The notes under the pieces: model-generated
Database searches by the model: none
The model's input: the letters and a program-made list of their open reading frames with translations, nothing else
Told to the model about the DNA's origin: nothing
Shown: piece by piece, positions 52,902 through 61,806 of the stretch
Layout: each line of letters opens with the position of its first letter
Numbering within the stretch: the first letter of the stretch is position 1
Position numbers and translations under genes: made by a program
DNA from: Rhodospirillaceae bacterium
GTDB lineage: Bacteria > Pseudomonadota > Alphaproteobacteria > Rhodospirillales > Casp-alpha2
DNA: 64,000 bases
Assembly (NCBI GenBank): GCA_018665815.1
Contig: JABJBP010000070.1
Coordinates: forward strand, 1-64,000
Reading direction: 5' to 3'

Positions 52902-53342
52902 TCATTGATCTTGGTCTCTCTTAAATACGGCAGCGCCGGACGGATGTGGCGACGCGCCTTGGGCACCGGCTAGCCGGACCCGGGTGCCGACGGCGACAGC
53001 GTCATCAGCATGGGCATCGATCATTCGCCCGAACATGAAATTGTCAGCCCCATCCATGGCGACAAGGACAAAACTTTGGGGCGTCGCATGATCGCCGAAC
53101 GGTGGCACCGCGTCACCGTGTGTGACGGCGGCGACCTGGCCTGCGCCCGATAGGTCGATCGCCTCGGTTTGCGTACCGTCATCCGGACAAACCGGTCTCG
53201 GCGGCATCCGAACATCGCCGCAGGTGGGGCACTTACTGGCCCGGGCACGCCCCACTTCCAGCGCCTCAAAATAGGGTGCCATCTCACCGGTCGCATGGTG
53301 GTAGTTCAATGCCAACACAAGGGGGAAAGATTGCTCAGTCAT
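52902..53342 (-). CDS. DUF35 OB-fold / zinc-ribbon protein, thiolase partner
   Basis: A 146-residue DUF35 protein. A rubredoxin-like zinc ribbon KCPTCGDVRMPPRPVCPDDG (with three of the usual four cysteines) is followed by an OB-fold (SGAGQVAAVTHGDAVPPFGD, FMFGRMIDAHADDAVAVGTR). Such proteins pair with thiolase-like or HMG-CoA-synthase-like enzymes and help channel CoA esters. The start ATG 53342 overlaps the thiolase stop by one base. The fourth zinc Cys is replaced by Asp, so metal binding may be lost. Confidence 0.85.
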   Translation of the reverse strand: MTEQSFPLVLALNYHHATGEMAPYFEALEVGRARASKCPTCGDVRMPPRPVCPDDGTQTEAIDLSGAGQVAAVTHGDAVPPFGDHATPQSFVLVAMDGADNFMFGRMIDAHADDAVAVGTRVRLAGAQGASPHPSGAAVFKRDQDQ

Positions 53343-54529
53343 CAATCCATCCTTTTCATGACATGGACGGCGCTCGACGTGCATATACCGCCGTGGGCGT
53401 CGACAACGCCCAGGCGAAAATCCCGCCCGCTGGCCATTTCAGAGCGGCCGGTCAACATGCGATCCATGTTCACCGCCTGCATGACCCCGACCGCGCCCGG
53501 CGCACCGCCTTGGCCAATCAGGCCGCCAGACAAATTCACCGGCAGCGGGCCGTCCGCAGTGTAGGCACCATCCAGCAACGCCGGCCCGGCCCACCCCGGG
53601 TTCGCCAGCCCCAAAGCTTCAAGGCCTTGGATTTCGGCACCCGTGAAGGCATCGTAAATTTCGGCGACATTGATTTCCGATGCGGGATCGTCAATGCCGG
53701 CCATGGCGTAGGCATCGCGCGCGGCGCGCGCTTTCGCGTCGAAGACGTGCGGCTCAGCACGGTCGCCGAGGCGGGCATGATCGGTGGCGGCGCCACTGCC
53801 GACAATCCGTGAACGCGGCGTGGGCGACGCGGGGGCGTGATCGGGGTGTGCCAGCACGATCGCTGCGGCACCATCGCTAATCAGGCTGCAATCAAGGCGC
53901 CGGTAGGGTGTTGAGACGTTCGGTGAAGTGAGGACATCATCGATGCTCAAGTCCATCGGCTTGTGGGCATTGGGGTTGGCTTTCGCATGGCCGTGATTTT
54001 TCACCGAGACGGCAGCCATCTGTGCCGATGTCGTTCCCAATGCCATCATGTGCATGGAGATCGACAGTGCATAAAGGCTAACCGCCGTGGCACCAGCCAT
54101 TCCATCGATCTCGGCATCGAATGAAAGCCCATAAATCAACTGCACATCCTTGGCCGACAAATGACTAGCGCCGGCCTCAAAGCCAACGACAAGGACGCGC
54201 TTTGCCGTGCCGCCCATGATCTGCGCGAAAGCTGTTCGCAGCGCCGCGCCGCCGCTGCCACCGCCCGCCTCGACCCTAACCGTCGCCACGCCGCTCATGC
54301 CCAACTCATCGGCCACCACAGGACCCGGATTGACCTGCAGGGAAATGAAATCCGTCTCGTTGGCGACGACCAAACTGTCAATGTCCAACGGCGCCAAACC
54401 AGCGTCTTGGAGTGCCGCCCGACCGGCGTGGCGAACCCAGTCACGCCAGTGAGAGCCGTCCTTGTAGCGCCGGAACGGGACCGCGCCGCCGCCCAAAACC
54501 ACCGGTCTGATATCTGCCCCCATGACCAT
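53342..54529 (-). CDS. Thiolase-like protein lacking the catalytic Cys (SCP2 type)
   Basis: A 395-residue thiolase-fold protein that pairs with the DUF35 gene, with which it overlaps by 1 bp. At the nucleophile site, where thiolases read CxSG in VE-A-C-A-S-G, this protein reads VEAGGGSGG (residues 86-94), so the Cys is a Gly. The second-half signature is SGGLIGQGGAPGAVGV, where the usual GHPxGATG His is missing. A Cys persists in GGICTSSAV near the end. It may bind a CoA ester without cleaving, or catalyse another reaction with DUF35. It lies 3 bp after dctM. Confidence 0.85.
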   Translation of the reverse strand: MVMGADIRPVVLGGGAVPFRRYKDGSHWRDWVRHAGRAALQDAGLAPLDIDSLVVANETDFISLQVNPGPVVADELGMSGVATVRVEAGGGSGGAALRTAFAQIMGGTAKRVLVVGFEAGASHLSAKDVQLIYGLSFDAEIDGMAGATAVSLYALSISMHMMALGTTSAQMAAVSVKNHGHAKANPNAHKPMDLSIDDVLTSPNVSTPYRRLDCSLISDGAAAIVLAHPDHAPASPTPRSRIVGSGAATDHARLGDRAEPHVFDAKARAARDAYAMAGIDDPASEINVAEIYDAFTGAEIQGLEALGLANPGWAGPALLDGAYTADGPLPVNLSGGLIGQGGAPGAVGVMQAVNMDRMLTGRSEMASGRDFRLGVVDAHGGICTSSAVHVMKRMD

Positions 54530-54532
54530 CGC

Positions 54533-55849
54533 CTACCCCGCGATCATCTGTTTTGGCAGCCAGGTGGCAAGTTCGGGGAAAATGATCAGCAGCGCCAGAA
54601 CGATCAAATCGAGGATGATGAACGGGATCACGCCCAAGGACACGTCCTTGAACGTCGCCTGCTTCCCCACCGCACCCAGCACGGCGAACAGATTGATCCC
54701 GACGGGCGGCGTGACCACGGATATTTCAATCAGCTTGACCAGGACAATGCCGAACCAGATCGGGTCGATCTGCAGAGCGACGACAACCGGATAGAGGAAT
54801 GGCAACGTAACGACCATCATCGAGGTGGTATCAAGGAAACATCCTAAGACGATATAAAGGATCGACGCCATGATCATGAACTTCACCGGCGTCGAGGCGA
54901 CGGCGGTGATCTGCAATACCATGTCGTCAATGACACCGACCACGGCGAGCATCCTCGACAACAGAAGGCCGCCGATCAAAATGACGAAAATAATACAACT
55001 GATGGACGCCGCATCCTGTAACGCCGGCACCAACCAGCCGCCGCGGATACCACGTTTTTTGACGATCGCAAGACAGAACGCGCCAAAGGCGCCAGCGGCG
55101 CCAGCGGCGGACGGCGGGAACAGGCCGGAGTAAATGCCGCCCAGCACCAACACCATCAAAATCAAGATCGGCCAAACCTGACCGGCGGCCTGCCAGCGTT
55201 CGCTCCAAGTCACCCGGTCGTCAATGGGCGGCGCCAGCGACGGTTTGAAACGCACAATCACGGCGACACCCGCCAGATAGACAACGGCGGTAATCACCCC
55301 TGGAATCACGCCGGCAACCAGCAATTGGCCGACCGATTGTTCCGTCATAATGGCGTAAATGACCATAGTGATCGACGGCGGGATCATCGCTGCGAAACTA
55401 CCAGCGCCAGCGATGGCGCCGATGGACAAGCTCTTGTTGTAACCGTACTTGATCATCTGCGGGAAGGCGATGCGGGTAAAGACGACGGCGTTGACGATGG
55501 TAGAGCCCGATATCGCCGCAAACACGGCGGAACCGACGATCACCGCCTGGTAGAGCCCGCCCCGGAATCGCCGCAGCCACAAATCAGCGGCACGGAAGAC
55601 CTGCGCGGTAATCCCCGACGTTTCCGCCAAAACCCCCATCAGGACGAACATGGGCAGCACCGCAAAAGCGTAATTGTTAACTACCCAAAACGGCAGCACC
55701 CGGAGCTGGCCCATGGTCAACAACGGCCCGGCGCCGAGCAGCATGCCGCCGATGCCGATGGTGCCCATGGCCACCGCCACGGGAATGCCGGCAGCCAGGA
55801 ACACAAACAGAAGGCCGGCGCCCAAATACCCGATGGTCAGGGGTTCCAC
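54533..55849 (-). CDS. dctM: TRAP transporter large permease DctM
   Basis: A 438-residue transmembrane protein with about 12 helices and typical DctM blocks: PVAVAMGTIGIGGMLLGAGP, SGSTIVNAVVFTRIAFPQMI, GAGSFAAMIPPSITMVIYAI and VTLPFLYPVVVALQIDPIWF. It is the sodium-coupled substrate channel of a TRAP system. It starts 13 bp before the end of dctQ region, in the order dctP-dctQ-dctM, and is followed 3 bp later by the thiolase-like gene, so import and metabolism are one transcript. Confidence 0.94.
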   Translation of the reverse strand: MEPLTIGYLGAGLLFVFLAAGIPVAVAMGTIGIGGMLLGAGPLLTMGQLRVLPFWVVNNYAFAVLPMFVLMGVLAETSGITAQVFRAADLWLRRFRGGLYQAVIVGSAVFAAISGSTIVNAVVFTRIAFPQMIKYGYNKSLSIGAIAGAGSFAAMIPPSITMVIYAIMTEQSVGQLLVAGVIPGVITAVVYLAGVAVIVRFKPSLAPPIDDRVTWSERWQAAGQVWPILILMVLVLGGIYSGLFPPSAAGAAGAFGAFCLAIVKKRGIRGGWLVPALQDAASISCIIFVILIGGLLLSRMLAVVGVIDDMVLQITAVASTPVKFMIMASILYIVLGCFLDTTSMMVVTLPFLYPVVVALQIDPIWFGIVLVKLIEISVVTPPVGINLFAVLGAVGKQATFKDVSLGVIPFIILDLIVLALLIIFPELATWLPKQMIAG

Positions 55850-55862
55850 TTGCGGCCCCTAG

Positions 55863-56417
55863 TTAGGAGATGGGCGCATCATGGGCGCCATTCTCGTCAA
55901 TGATCTGGAACTTTGGAATGTAGACGCCGACAACGTCGAATAGGCACTGAACCGTCATCAGCGTCGCGCCGACGCCGAGGATCAGCCGTGCCGGCCAAAG
56001 TGGGAAATTGATCAATCCCGTGGCGTATTCGCCGACCGAGACACTGTGAATTCCGGACTTCCATCCGTACCAAGCAATCAGGCCCCACATGACGGCGCTA
56101 AGGGTGTGTTGGACCGCCTCCATCACCTTCCGGCCGCCGGGCGGCAGCCGATTGACGATCACCTCGACCCGGATGTGATTGCGCCGCGCCTGAGCCAACG
56201 CCGTGCCCAGGAAAACCGTGAACACCATCATCGCTGCCATGAATTCGAACGCAGCCGGTACCGGCTGCGATTGGAGCCCGATGATGTCGAGGTTGGTACC
56301 GATTACATCCGATGCGCCGGCGACCATCATTAGCAACAGGGCGATCCCTGAAAGAAACGCACATGCGCGGCTGAGGCGCAGGACCCACCGGCCGATGGGG
56401 TGGCGGCCCTCGTTCAT
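55863..56417 (-). CDS. dctQ: TRAP transporter small permease DctQ
   Basis: A 184-residue membrane protein with four hydrophobic helices. The N-terminal GRWVLRLSRACAFLSGIALLL is followed by ALAQARRNHIRVEVIVNRLPP, a DctQ hallmark, and YATGLINFPLWPARLILGVG. It works with DctM in the permease complex. It lies between dctP (with a hairpin in the gap) and dctM (13 bp apart). Confidence 0.92.
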   Translation of the reverse strand: MNEGRHPIGRWVLRLSRACAFLSGIALLLMMVAGASDVIGTNLDIIGLQSQPVPAAFEFMAAMMVFTVFLGTALAQARRNHIRVEVIVNRLPPGGRKVMEAVQHTLSAVMWGLIAWYGWKSGIHSVSVGEYATGLINFPLWPARLILGVGATLMTVQCLFDVVGVYIPKFQIIDENGAHDAPIS

Positions 56418-56468
56418 AGTTTCACCTCATGGTCCAGACTTCGGGATCCAATTTTTGGGCGAAGAGGC

Positions 56469-56499
56469 GCCCGGTGCGGTGAACCATACCGCACCGGGC
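56469..56499 (-). other. Strong hairpin between dctP and dctQ
   Basis: GCCCGGTGCGGT and ACCGCACCGGGC are perfect 12-bp arms around a 7-nt loop (GAACCAT as read on the plus strand). No U-run follows in transcript direction. In TRAP operons a stem-loop between the binding-protein gene and permease genes usually stabilises or partly terminates the message, so that binding protein is made in excess. I infer that role here. Confidence 0.7.
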
Positions 56500-56523
56500 A
56501 TCAGGGAGGAGAACTTGAGTTAC

Positions 56524-57543
56524 TTATTTGACGACTTCCCGCCAAATCATGATGGTTTTCTTTGCCGCGTCACCCCGGCCCTTGGCATCCTGGCCTTTGA
56601 TGAAATCACCGAAGAAATCCGGGTTCGCGGCCTTCCAGGCGACTTTGTCAGCAGCCGGGAACTTGCGGAAATTCACACCCTTGCCCTTAAGAGTGCCGAT
56701 GGCTTCCTTACCCGCGGCAACGACCGCATCACGATCCCGCTTGGCGGCTTCGAAGGACACCTGCTGGACAATTTTCTGATTCGCCGGAGACATGGCATCC
56801 CAGATCTTGCGACCGATCCAAACCGCGTTGGTCGGGCCTTCCCAGAGCGTGATGTCGTGGATGTTCTTGGCAACTTCGTAAATCTTGTAGTTGACCATCA
56901 GATCAACCGAGAACGGAATGCAGTCAACGGTGCCGCGGCTGAGGCCTTCATAAAGCTGTGCCAAGCCCAGCGTCACCGGTACACCGCCGGCCGCCTGGAC
57001 CATGCGCGGCATGTCTTTGCCCCAGGTCCGAACCTTTTTGCCTTTCATGTCGGCAAGGCTCTTGATGTGGTCTTTGCAGACCAACTGATAGGGGTTGAGG
57101 TGATGCATGAACAATGCCTTCATGCCGTTGCGCTTGGCTTCCATGTCGAATTCCGGCACTTCGGTCAACAGGCGTTCCATCAACGCGGTCGCTTGATCGA
57201 CCCGTGACATGGCCATGGGAATGGAATTCGGCGCCGCGTGAAACGGCAGTTCGGCAGGGAAGTATCCCGGCGACATGGCCGCCAGTTCAATGGCGCCCTG
57301 TTGGATAAGGCCCAAATTTTCCTTGGCTTTGCCGAGCACGCCAGCCCAGAAGATTTTGATCTTCACTTCACCTTTGGTGCGTTTTTCAATCTCGCTGGCC
57401 CACCATTTGTCGACTTTCGCGCCGGCGGTGTTTTCCGTCCACTGGCTGCTCATCCGCAATTCGGCAGCGGAGACGGCGGTGCTCAAGCCGGCGGCCAAAA
57501 CGGCGGCGGCTGAGACGATCATGGTTTTTCTTAAAATTGTCAT
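56524..57543 (-). CDS. dctP: TRAP transporter substrate-binding protein DctP
   Basis: A 339-residue periplasmic binding protein. It has a signal peptide (1-27, ILRKTMIVSAAAVLAAGLST ending VSAAEL). The conserved region GKKVRTWGKDMPRMVQAAGG has the Arg that binds the carboxylate of the substrate in this family, and TLGLAQLYEGLSRGTVDCI is the adjacent signature. The ligand is likely a carboxylate; the neighbours suggest an aromatic, alicyclic or branched organic acid. A strong ribosome site GGGAGGAAAGA lies before ATG 57543. It is divergent from the LysR gene, which probably controls it. Confidence 0.94.
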   Translation of the reverse strand: MTILRKTMIVSAAAVLAAGLSTAVSAAELRMSSQWTENTAGAKVDKWWASEIEKRTKGEVKIKIFWAGVLGKAKENLGLIQQGAIELAAMSPGYFPAELPFHAAPNSIPMAMSRVDQATALMERLLTEVPEFDMEAKRNGMKALFMHHLNPYQLVCKDHIKSLADMKGKKVRTWGKDMPRMVQAAGGVPVTLGLAQLYEGLSRGTVDCIPFSVDLMVNYKIYEVAKNIHDITLWEGPTNAVWIGRKIWDAMSPANQKIVQQVSFEAAKRDRDAVVAAGKEAIGTLKGKGVNFRKFPAADKVAWKAANPDFFGDFIKGQDAKGRGDAAKKTIMIWREVVK

Positions 57544-57710
57544 TCTTTCCTCCCTTGGAAAGCGGTCGGTGACCGCTCACGTATCCATTTACGACGCGAC
57601 CCTCTGGTCGACGTTATTCGAAGAGGACACCCCGCGCACCGGAATTGATATCCGAGTGCAAAGGTCTTGCTGCCCAATCGGGTTCGCCTCTTGGGTAGAA
57701 GTATGCGGGA

Positions 57711-57778
57711 TAATTTAATATCAGCGCAAATTATATAAATTTATCTGATTATATAAGAAAATTTGATATATTAAATTA
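57711..57778 (+). promoter_or_regulatory. AT-rich dyad in the dctP-lysR intergenic region
   Basis: The 268-bp gap between divergent dctP and the LysR gene has an AT-rich block. TAATTTAATATC (57711-57722) and GATATATTAAATTA (57765-57778) form an imperfect inverted repeat. ATTATATAA occurs as a direct repeat at 57730-57738 and 57748-57756. This is where LysR-type binding sites normally lie. The -35/-10 elements of both genes are not resolved. Confidence 0.45.
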
Positions 57779-57811
57779 CTGCGATCCCAACCTCTTTGAA
57801 GACGGCCGTTT

Positions 57812-58720
57812 ATGAACCTCAAACAAATCGAAGCTTTCGTCCATGCCGCACGATCCGGCGGCGTCAGCGCCGCAGCACGCAAGCTCAACACGACACAGCC
57901 GGCAATCTCGATGCGAGTTAAGGAATTAGAGCGTAGTCTCAACGCCCAGCTTCTTGACCGCTCGCGCCGGCGGATCAGATTAACGCCGCGTGGTCGGGAA
58001 TTTCTTGAATACGCCGAACACATTTTAGCGATGACAGAGGAAGCACGAAGCCGTTTCGGCGCCACCCAATCGGTCAGCGGGCGCATTCGCTTAGGTGTCA
58101 CGGAAACCGTCGCCCTGACGTGGCTGCCGGACTTGGTCAGTCGCATCAACACGGAATTCCCAGAGGTCGTTGTCGAACTGGATGTCGATTTGACAGCCGG
58201 CGTATGGAGCAAGCTGAACGCCGGTGATTTGGAAATCGCCCTGATGCCCGGCCCGGCACAAGGCCCAGGCTTAGTGGCCGCATCGCTTGGCTATATCCGC
58301 TATGACTGGATGGCCAGCACGCGGCTCGATATTCCAGATGGCGAATTGCAGCCTCAAGACCTAGCCCGTTGGCCGATTATCACGCTGGCCCAGGAATCAA
58401 ACCTCCATGACGTTATCGACGTTTGGTTCCATCGCCATAACCTGCGCCCCCGTCGCATTGATGTCTGCAACAGCCTCGGGGTCGTCGCCTCGTTGACCAA
58501 AGCTGGCCTCGGCATCAGCCTGTTGCCGCCTTCGGTTCTCCGCGATGAACGTGACCGTGGCGAGCTTCGTCTGTTGGAAACGGCGCCACGTCTTGATGAC
58601 TTGGAATTTCAGGCCGTATACCCGCGCAATGCGGAAACACCATTAATCAAGTTCGTCGCGGACATGGCCCACGAGGTCAGCACGTTTGGCTTAAAGGCCT
58701 CCGAACGCTCAGTCGGGTGA
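57812..58720 (+). CDS. LysR-family transcriptional regulator
   Basis: A 302-residue LysR regulator. The N-terminal winged helix-turn-helix is MNLKQIEAFVHAARSGGVSAAARKLNTTQPAISMRVKELE (1-40, with TQPAIS as recognition helix). The C-terminal effector domain (~90-295) is of ordinary length. It is divergent from dctP and is the probable regulator of the TRAP/thiolase/ligase operon. It also converges on the DMSP-lyase-family gene, overlapping its end by 12 bp. Confidence 0.95.
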   Translation: MNLKQIEAFVHAARSGGVSAAARKLNTTQPAISMRVKELERSLNAQLLDRSRRRIRLTPRGREFLEYAEHILAMTEEARSRFGATQSVSGRIRLGVTETVALTWLPDLVSRINTEFPEVVVELDVDLTAGVWSKLNAGDLEIALMPGPAQGPGLVAASLGYIRYDWMASTRLDIPDGELQPQDLARWPIITLAQESNLHDVIDVWFHRHNLRPRRIDVCNSLGVVASLTKAGLGISLLPPSVLRDERDRGELRLLETAPRLDDLEFQAVYPRNAETPLIKFVADMAHEVSTFGLKASERSVG

Positions 58721-59299
58721 AGGAACAGGCGCCAGGCACCAGATCGCCAGCAGCGGCGTATCGCCGGCCCGCATGGCATGGACAATGTTCGGCGGATTGA
58801 ACACAAGCCCGCCGCGCCCCGGGCGATGCCAGGGGCCATCTTCCTGGCGCCATTCGCCGTCACTCATGACCACATAAACTTCCGCCGGCGGATGTTGATG
58901 GTCAGGATATTGAATGCCGGGCGCCATCAGGCTGACACCTATCACCACGTCATCACGAACTTCCAGGCCGTTCGGCCCGATGATTTGCGCGTTCGCATGG
59001 CCGTTCTCGAATTCTGGCCGCGCGGCATCGGCGCGTCGGTACCAAGGTAGCGCCGGGGCAAGCGCGGCAACAGCCGTTGCAATGACGGGAACGATACCGG
59101 GCCCCGCAGACGCGTCTTCAAATGCCGGCTCAAGATAACGCAAGACGGGCATGTTCGACGGCGGTGGCGGCGCGTTGGCCGGGCCCGGCGACTTCAACGC
59201 CGTGAATACATGCGCCGCCGCGTCAGCCGCTTCGCCGGGCGGGAATAACGCCGCAGATGCGAGGCCGTCGATTAGCGTTTGGAGGTCAGTATTCCGCAT
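58709..59299 (-). CDS. DMSP lyase-family cupin (DddQ/DddL-like)
   Basis: A 196-residue protein with a C-terminal cupin (~110-196). The metal motif is PDHQHPPAEVYVVMSDGEW (two His and Glu plus Tyr) and the second His is in NPPNIVHAMRAGD. The HxHxxxxxEYY arrangement and WHRPGRGGLVFNPPN match the dimethylsulfoniopropionate lyase family (PF16867), which splits DMSP to dimethylsulfide and acrylate. The N-terminal half is variable in the family. Activity cannot be told from sequence, and other cupins look similar. It converges on the LysR gene. Confidence 0.7.
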   Translation of the reverse strand: MRNTDLQTLIDGLASAALFPPGEAADAAAHVFTALKSPGPANAPPPPSNMPVLRYLEPAFEDASAGPGIVPVIATAVAALAPALPWYRRADAARPEFENGHANAQIIGPNGLEVRDDVVIGVSLMAPGIQYPDHQHPPAEVYVVMSDGEWRQEDGPWHRPGRGGLVFNPPNIVHAMRAGDTPLLAIWCLAPVPSPD

Positions 59300-59429
59300 T
59301 TGCCATCACCATATTCGTCGGCGCGAAAAGCCCCGCACCCGGTTATGTACAATACAATAAGAACGCGTGGGTGAAATACCTCATGGTGCGGCGAATTCAG
59401 GCTCCTCCCGTCGGGTCCGCGGTGATACC

Positions 59430-60398
59430 ATGCGGCTCATGAACGCGCCGCTAATCAGCACCGAAGATTTGGTTTTCGACTACCCGACGAAGCGGGCCTT
59501 GTTCGATATCAACATATCAATACCGCTCGGTGGCATTACCGCCCTGGTTGGGCCCAACGGCGCCGGCAAAACGACCTTGATCAATTGTCTGGTGGGTCTA
59601 CACGCACCCGTGGATGGACGGGTGATTTTCGACAGCCAGGACATCACCGCATCCCCACGCGCAGCGCACAAGAGAATGGGGTATCTGCCAGATTTTTATG
59701 GCCTTTATGATGATCTGACAGTGCGCCAATGTCTTGAACACGGAGCCGAAATGCGCGGCATAAAACGCCGCGACGCCGAGGCCCGTGCGGCGACGGCGGC
59801 GGCACGGCTCAACGTCGCCGATCGGCTGGACGACAAAGTCGGATCCTTGTCACGCGGCCTCACCCAGCGTGCCGCCATCGCCCGGACAATTATTCACGAT
59901 CCAGATTTCCTTATACTTGATGAACCCGCCGCCGGCCTCGACCCGGATGCCCGTCAGCAATTGTCGGCGCTGTTCCGGGGGCTGCATGACGACGGCATGA
60001 CATTGCTGGTGTCGTCGCACATTCTTGCCGAATTGGAAGATTATTGTTCCGATATGATCATCATTCAGGGCGGCCGCGTACTGCGCCACGACGGCGCGTC
60101 GCCTGGCACCCAATCGCGCCGCCGCATCGTTATCGAACTGGCGGAACCGAATGGTAATCTGGAAGCCATCGTGACAGGCGCCGCAGGCGTGGCTCACGCG
60201 GAATTCGACGGCCTGCGCGCGACGGCGTATCTCGATGGCGGCAAGATAGTTCAGTTGACGTTACTTAAGCACTTGGTCGATGCCGGCCTGCCGGTCATCG
60301 GCTTCACCGAAATCAAGGAACGGCTTCAAGACACCTACCAACGCGCCGTGGGCGGGCAAGCAGATACCCAGGCAGATAACAAAGAGAGCGGATCATGA
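59430..60398 (+). CDS. ABC transporter ATP-binding protein
   Basis: A 322-residue ATPase of an ABC-2 type exporter. Walker A is LVGPNGAGKTTLINCLVGLH, the Q-loop region MGYLPDFYGLYDDL, signature SLSRGLTQRAAIARTI (LSxGLxQR form) and Walker B FLILDEPAAGLDPDARQQL. The start is taken at ATG 59430; an in-frame GTG at 59367 is also open, and ATG 59439 lies just inside. It overlaps the permease gene by 4 bp. The substrate is unknown. Confidence 0.88.
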   Translation: MRLMNAPLISTEDLVFDYPTKRALFDINISIPLGGITALVGPNGAGKTTLINCLVGLHAPVDGRVIFDSQDITASPRAAHKRMGYLPDFYGLYDDLTVRQCLEHGAEMRGIKRRDAEARAATAAARLNVADRLDDKVGSLSRGLTQRAAIARTIIHDPDFLILDEPAAGLDPDARQQLSALFRGLHDDGMTLLVSSHILAELEDYCSDMIIIQGGRVLRHDGASPGTQSRRRIVIELAEPNGNLEAIVTGAAGVAHAEFDGLRATAYLDGGKIVQLTLLKHLVDAGLPVIGFTEIKERLQDTYQRAVGGQADTQADNKESGS

Positions 60399-61792
60399 AC
60401 CCGGAATTCCGCCGCCTTTTGCTGACAGAATTTCAAGGCTACCGGCTGATCGCCCTGCCTGTGAGCCTGGGTGCGATTTTCGGGCTAACCTATTATCTCA
60501 ACGATTTCGCCTTCGACAGCGGCTCGAGTTTTGTCGCCACGGCGGGCTATTTTGCCTTGGTTTTCATTTGGGGCACGCGCCAGGCAGCGGACAGTGTGCT
60601 TCAAGAAATCAATCACAAAACCTGGGTGCCGCAACGCATGTCATCGATGTCGGCCTGGGGCATGGGATGGGCAAAACTGGCGGGCAGCACGGCGTTCACC
60701 TGGATCGGCGGGTTCATTTGCTTAGGCGTTTTCGCTGCCTCAAACACCGAATGGTGGAGCACCCAACGCCTTATCATGTCGGTGGCTCTTTATGCCGGCA
60801 CGGGCCTGTTGGCGCAGACCATCTGTTTTCTAGTCAGTCTTTCGGCCATCCAGAAACGCCGCGAGTTTGGGCGAGTTCACGTCGTTTCCTATCAGTTCCT
60901 GGGCATGATTTGCGCCTTGCCGCCTTTGTATATCGGGCTTTCGGTGACCGGCGGCGAAGGCATTCTCGATCTGATCACTTGGCACGGTGAGTATCTCAGC
61001 TTGCCGCAGTTCATGGCGATTTTCACGGCCGCCTTCATTGGCTGGGGGCTGGCCGGTATTTGGGCTTTGATGCGCGCGGAACTGCAAGAACCCGTCGACC
61101 CCTGGCTTTGGGCGGCATTCGTTGTCTTCGCCATGGTCTTTTTCGGCGGCCTGAGAAGCCTGCCCGTCGGCCCGAACACACCCATCGCATTTTACGATTT
61201 CCCATCGATCCCGACGATGGTGCTGATTGCGGGTGTATTCCTAATTTATCTGATTTGCGTAACAGAGGGTAAAAACCGCATTCAACTGCGGCGATTGGAT
61301 GGCGCAATTTCCGGCCGGCAATGGCGCACGGCCTGGATGACAATGCCGCGCTCAATCATCACCGTGCCTCTGGTCGGGTTGGGGGTGTGGATCGCCGCCA
61401 GCAATTTCAGCGACTACACCGTATTGCGCGGCCAAGATCTGCACCTGATTTACGGCGCGACTATTCTATTCGCCTTGCGCGATTTGGGCTTTATTTACTT
61501 TATCTGTTTGGGCCGGCGCGATGGGCGAGGCGAGGGAATCGCGTTGATCGCCTTGGCCTTGCTTTACATCTTGGTGCCGGAAACCATTGGGGTCGAGACG
61601 TTGGATCAGGTGATCCCGCTTTTTTCGCCCTATGGTGAGAACCCGTCGTGGTGGACAGTCATCGCGCCGATGCTGGAAATCGGCATCATCGGTGCGTTAT
61701 TGGCGCGACGCTGGCGCCGTGTGATTCGCGGCCCGGTCGACGCGGGGGATTCCTCTCCCCCGGCGACCGGAAACGCAACAGAACAAACTTAA
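60395..61792 (+). CDS. ABC transporter permease (ABC-2-like)
   Basis: A 465-residue membrane protein with about 12 predicted helices. It works with the ATPase encoded just upstream, whose stop it overlaps (ATGA). Hydrophobic blocks with polar loops such as WGTRQAADSVLQEINHKTW resemble bacterial export permeases of no known substrate. Its length exceeds a minimal permease. No export partner (binding protein) is nearby, so it is probably an exporter. Confidence 0.8.
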   Translation: MNPEFRRLLLTEFQGYRLIALPVSLGAIFGLTYYLNDFAFDSGSSFVATAGYFALVFIWGTRQAADSVLQEINHKTWVPQRMSSMSAWGMGWAKLAGSTAFTWIGGFICLGVFAASNTEWWSTQRLIMSVALYAGTGLLAQTICFLVSLSAIQKRREFGRVHVVSYQFLGMICALPPLYIGLSVTGGEGILDLITWHGEYLSLPQFMAIFTAAFIGWGLAGIWALMRAELQEPVDPWLWAAFVVFAMVFFGGLRSLPVGPNTPIAFYDFPSIPTMVLIAGVFLIYLICVTEGKNRIQLRRLDGAISGRQWRTAWMTMPRSIITVPLVGLGVWIAASNFSDYTVLRGQDLHLIYGATILFALRDLGFIYFICLGRRDGRGEGIALIALALLYILVPETIGVETLDQVIPLFSPYGENPSWWTVIAPMLEIGIIGALLARRWRRVIRGPVDAGDSSPPATGNATEQT

Positions 61793-61806
61793 GCCTGTGG
61801 GGGCGT

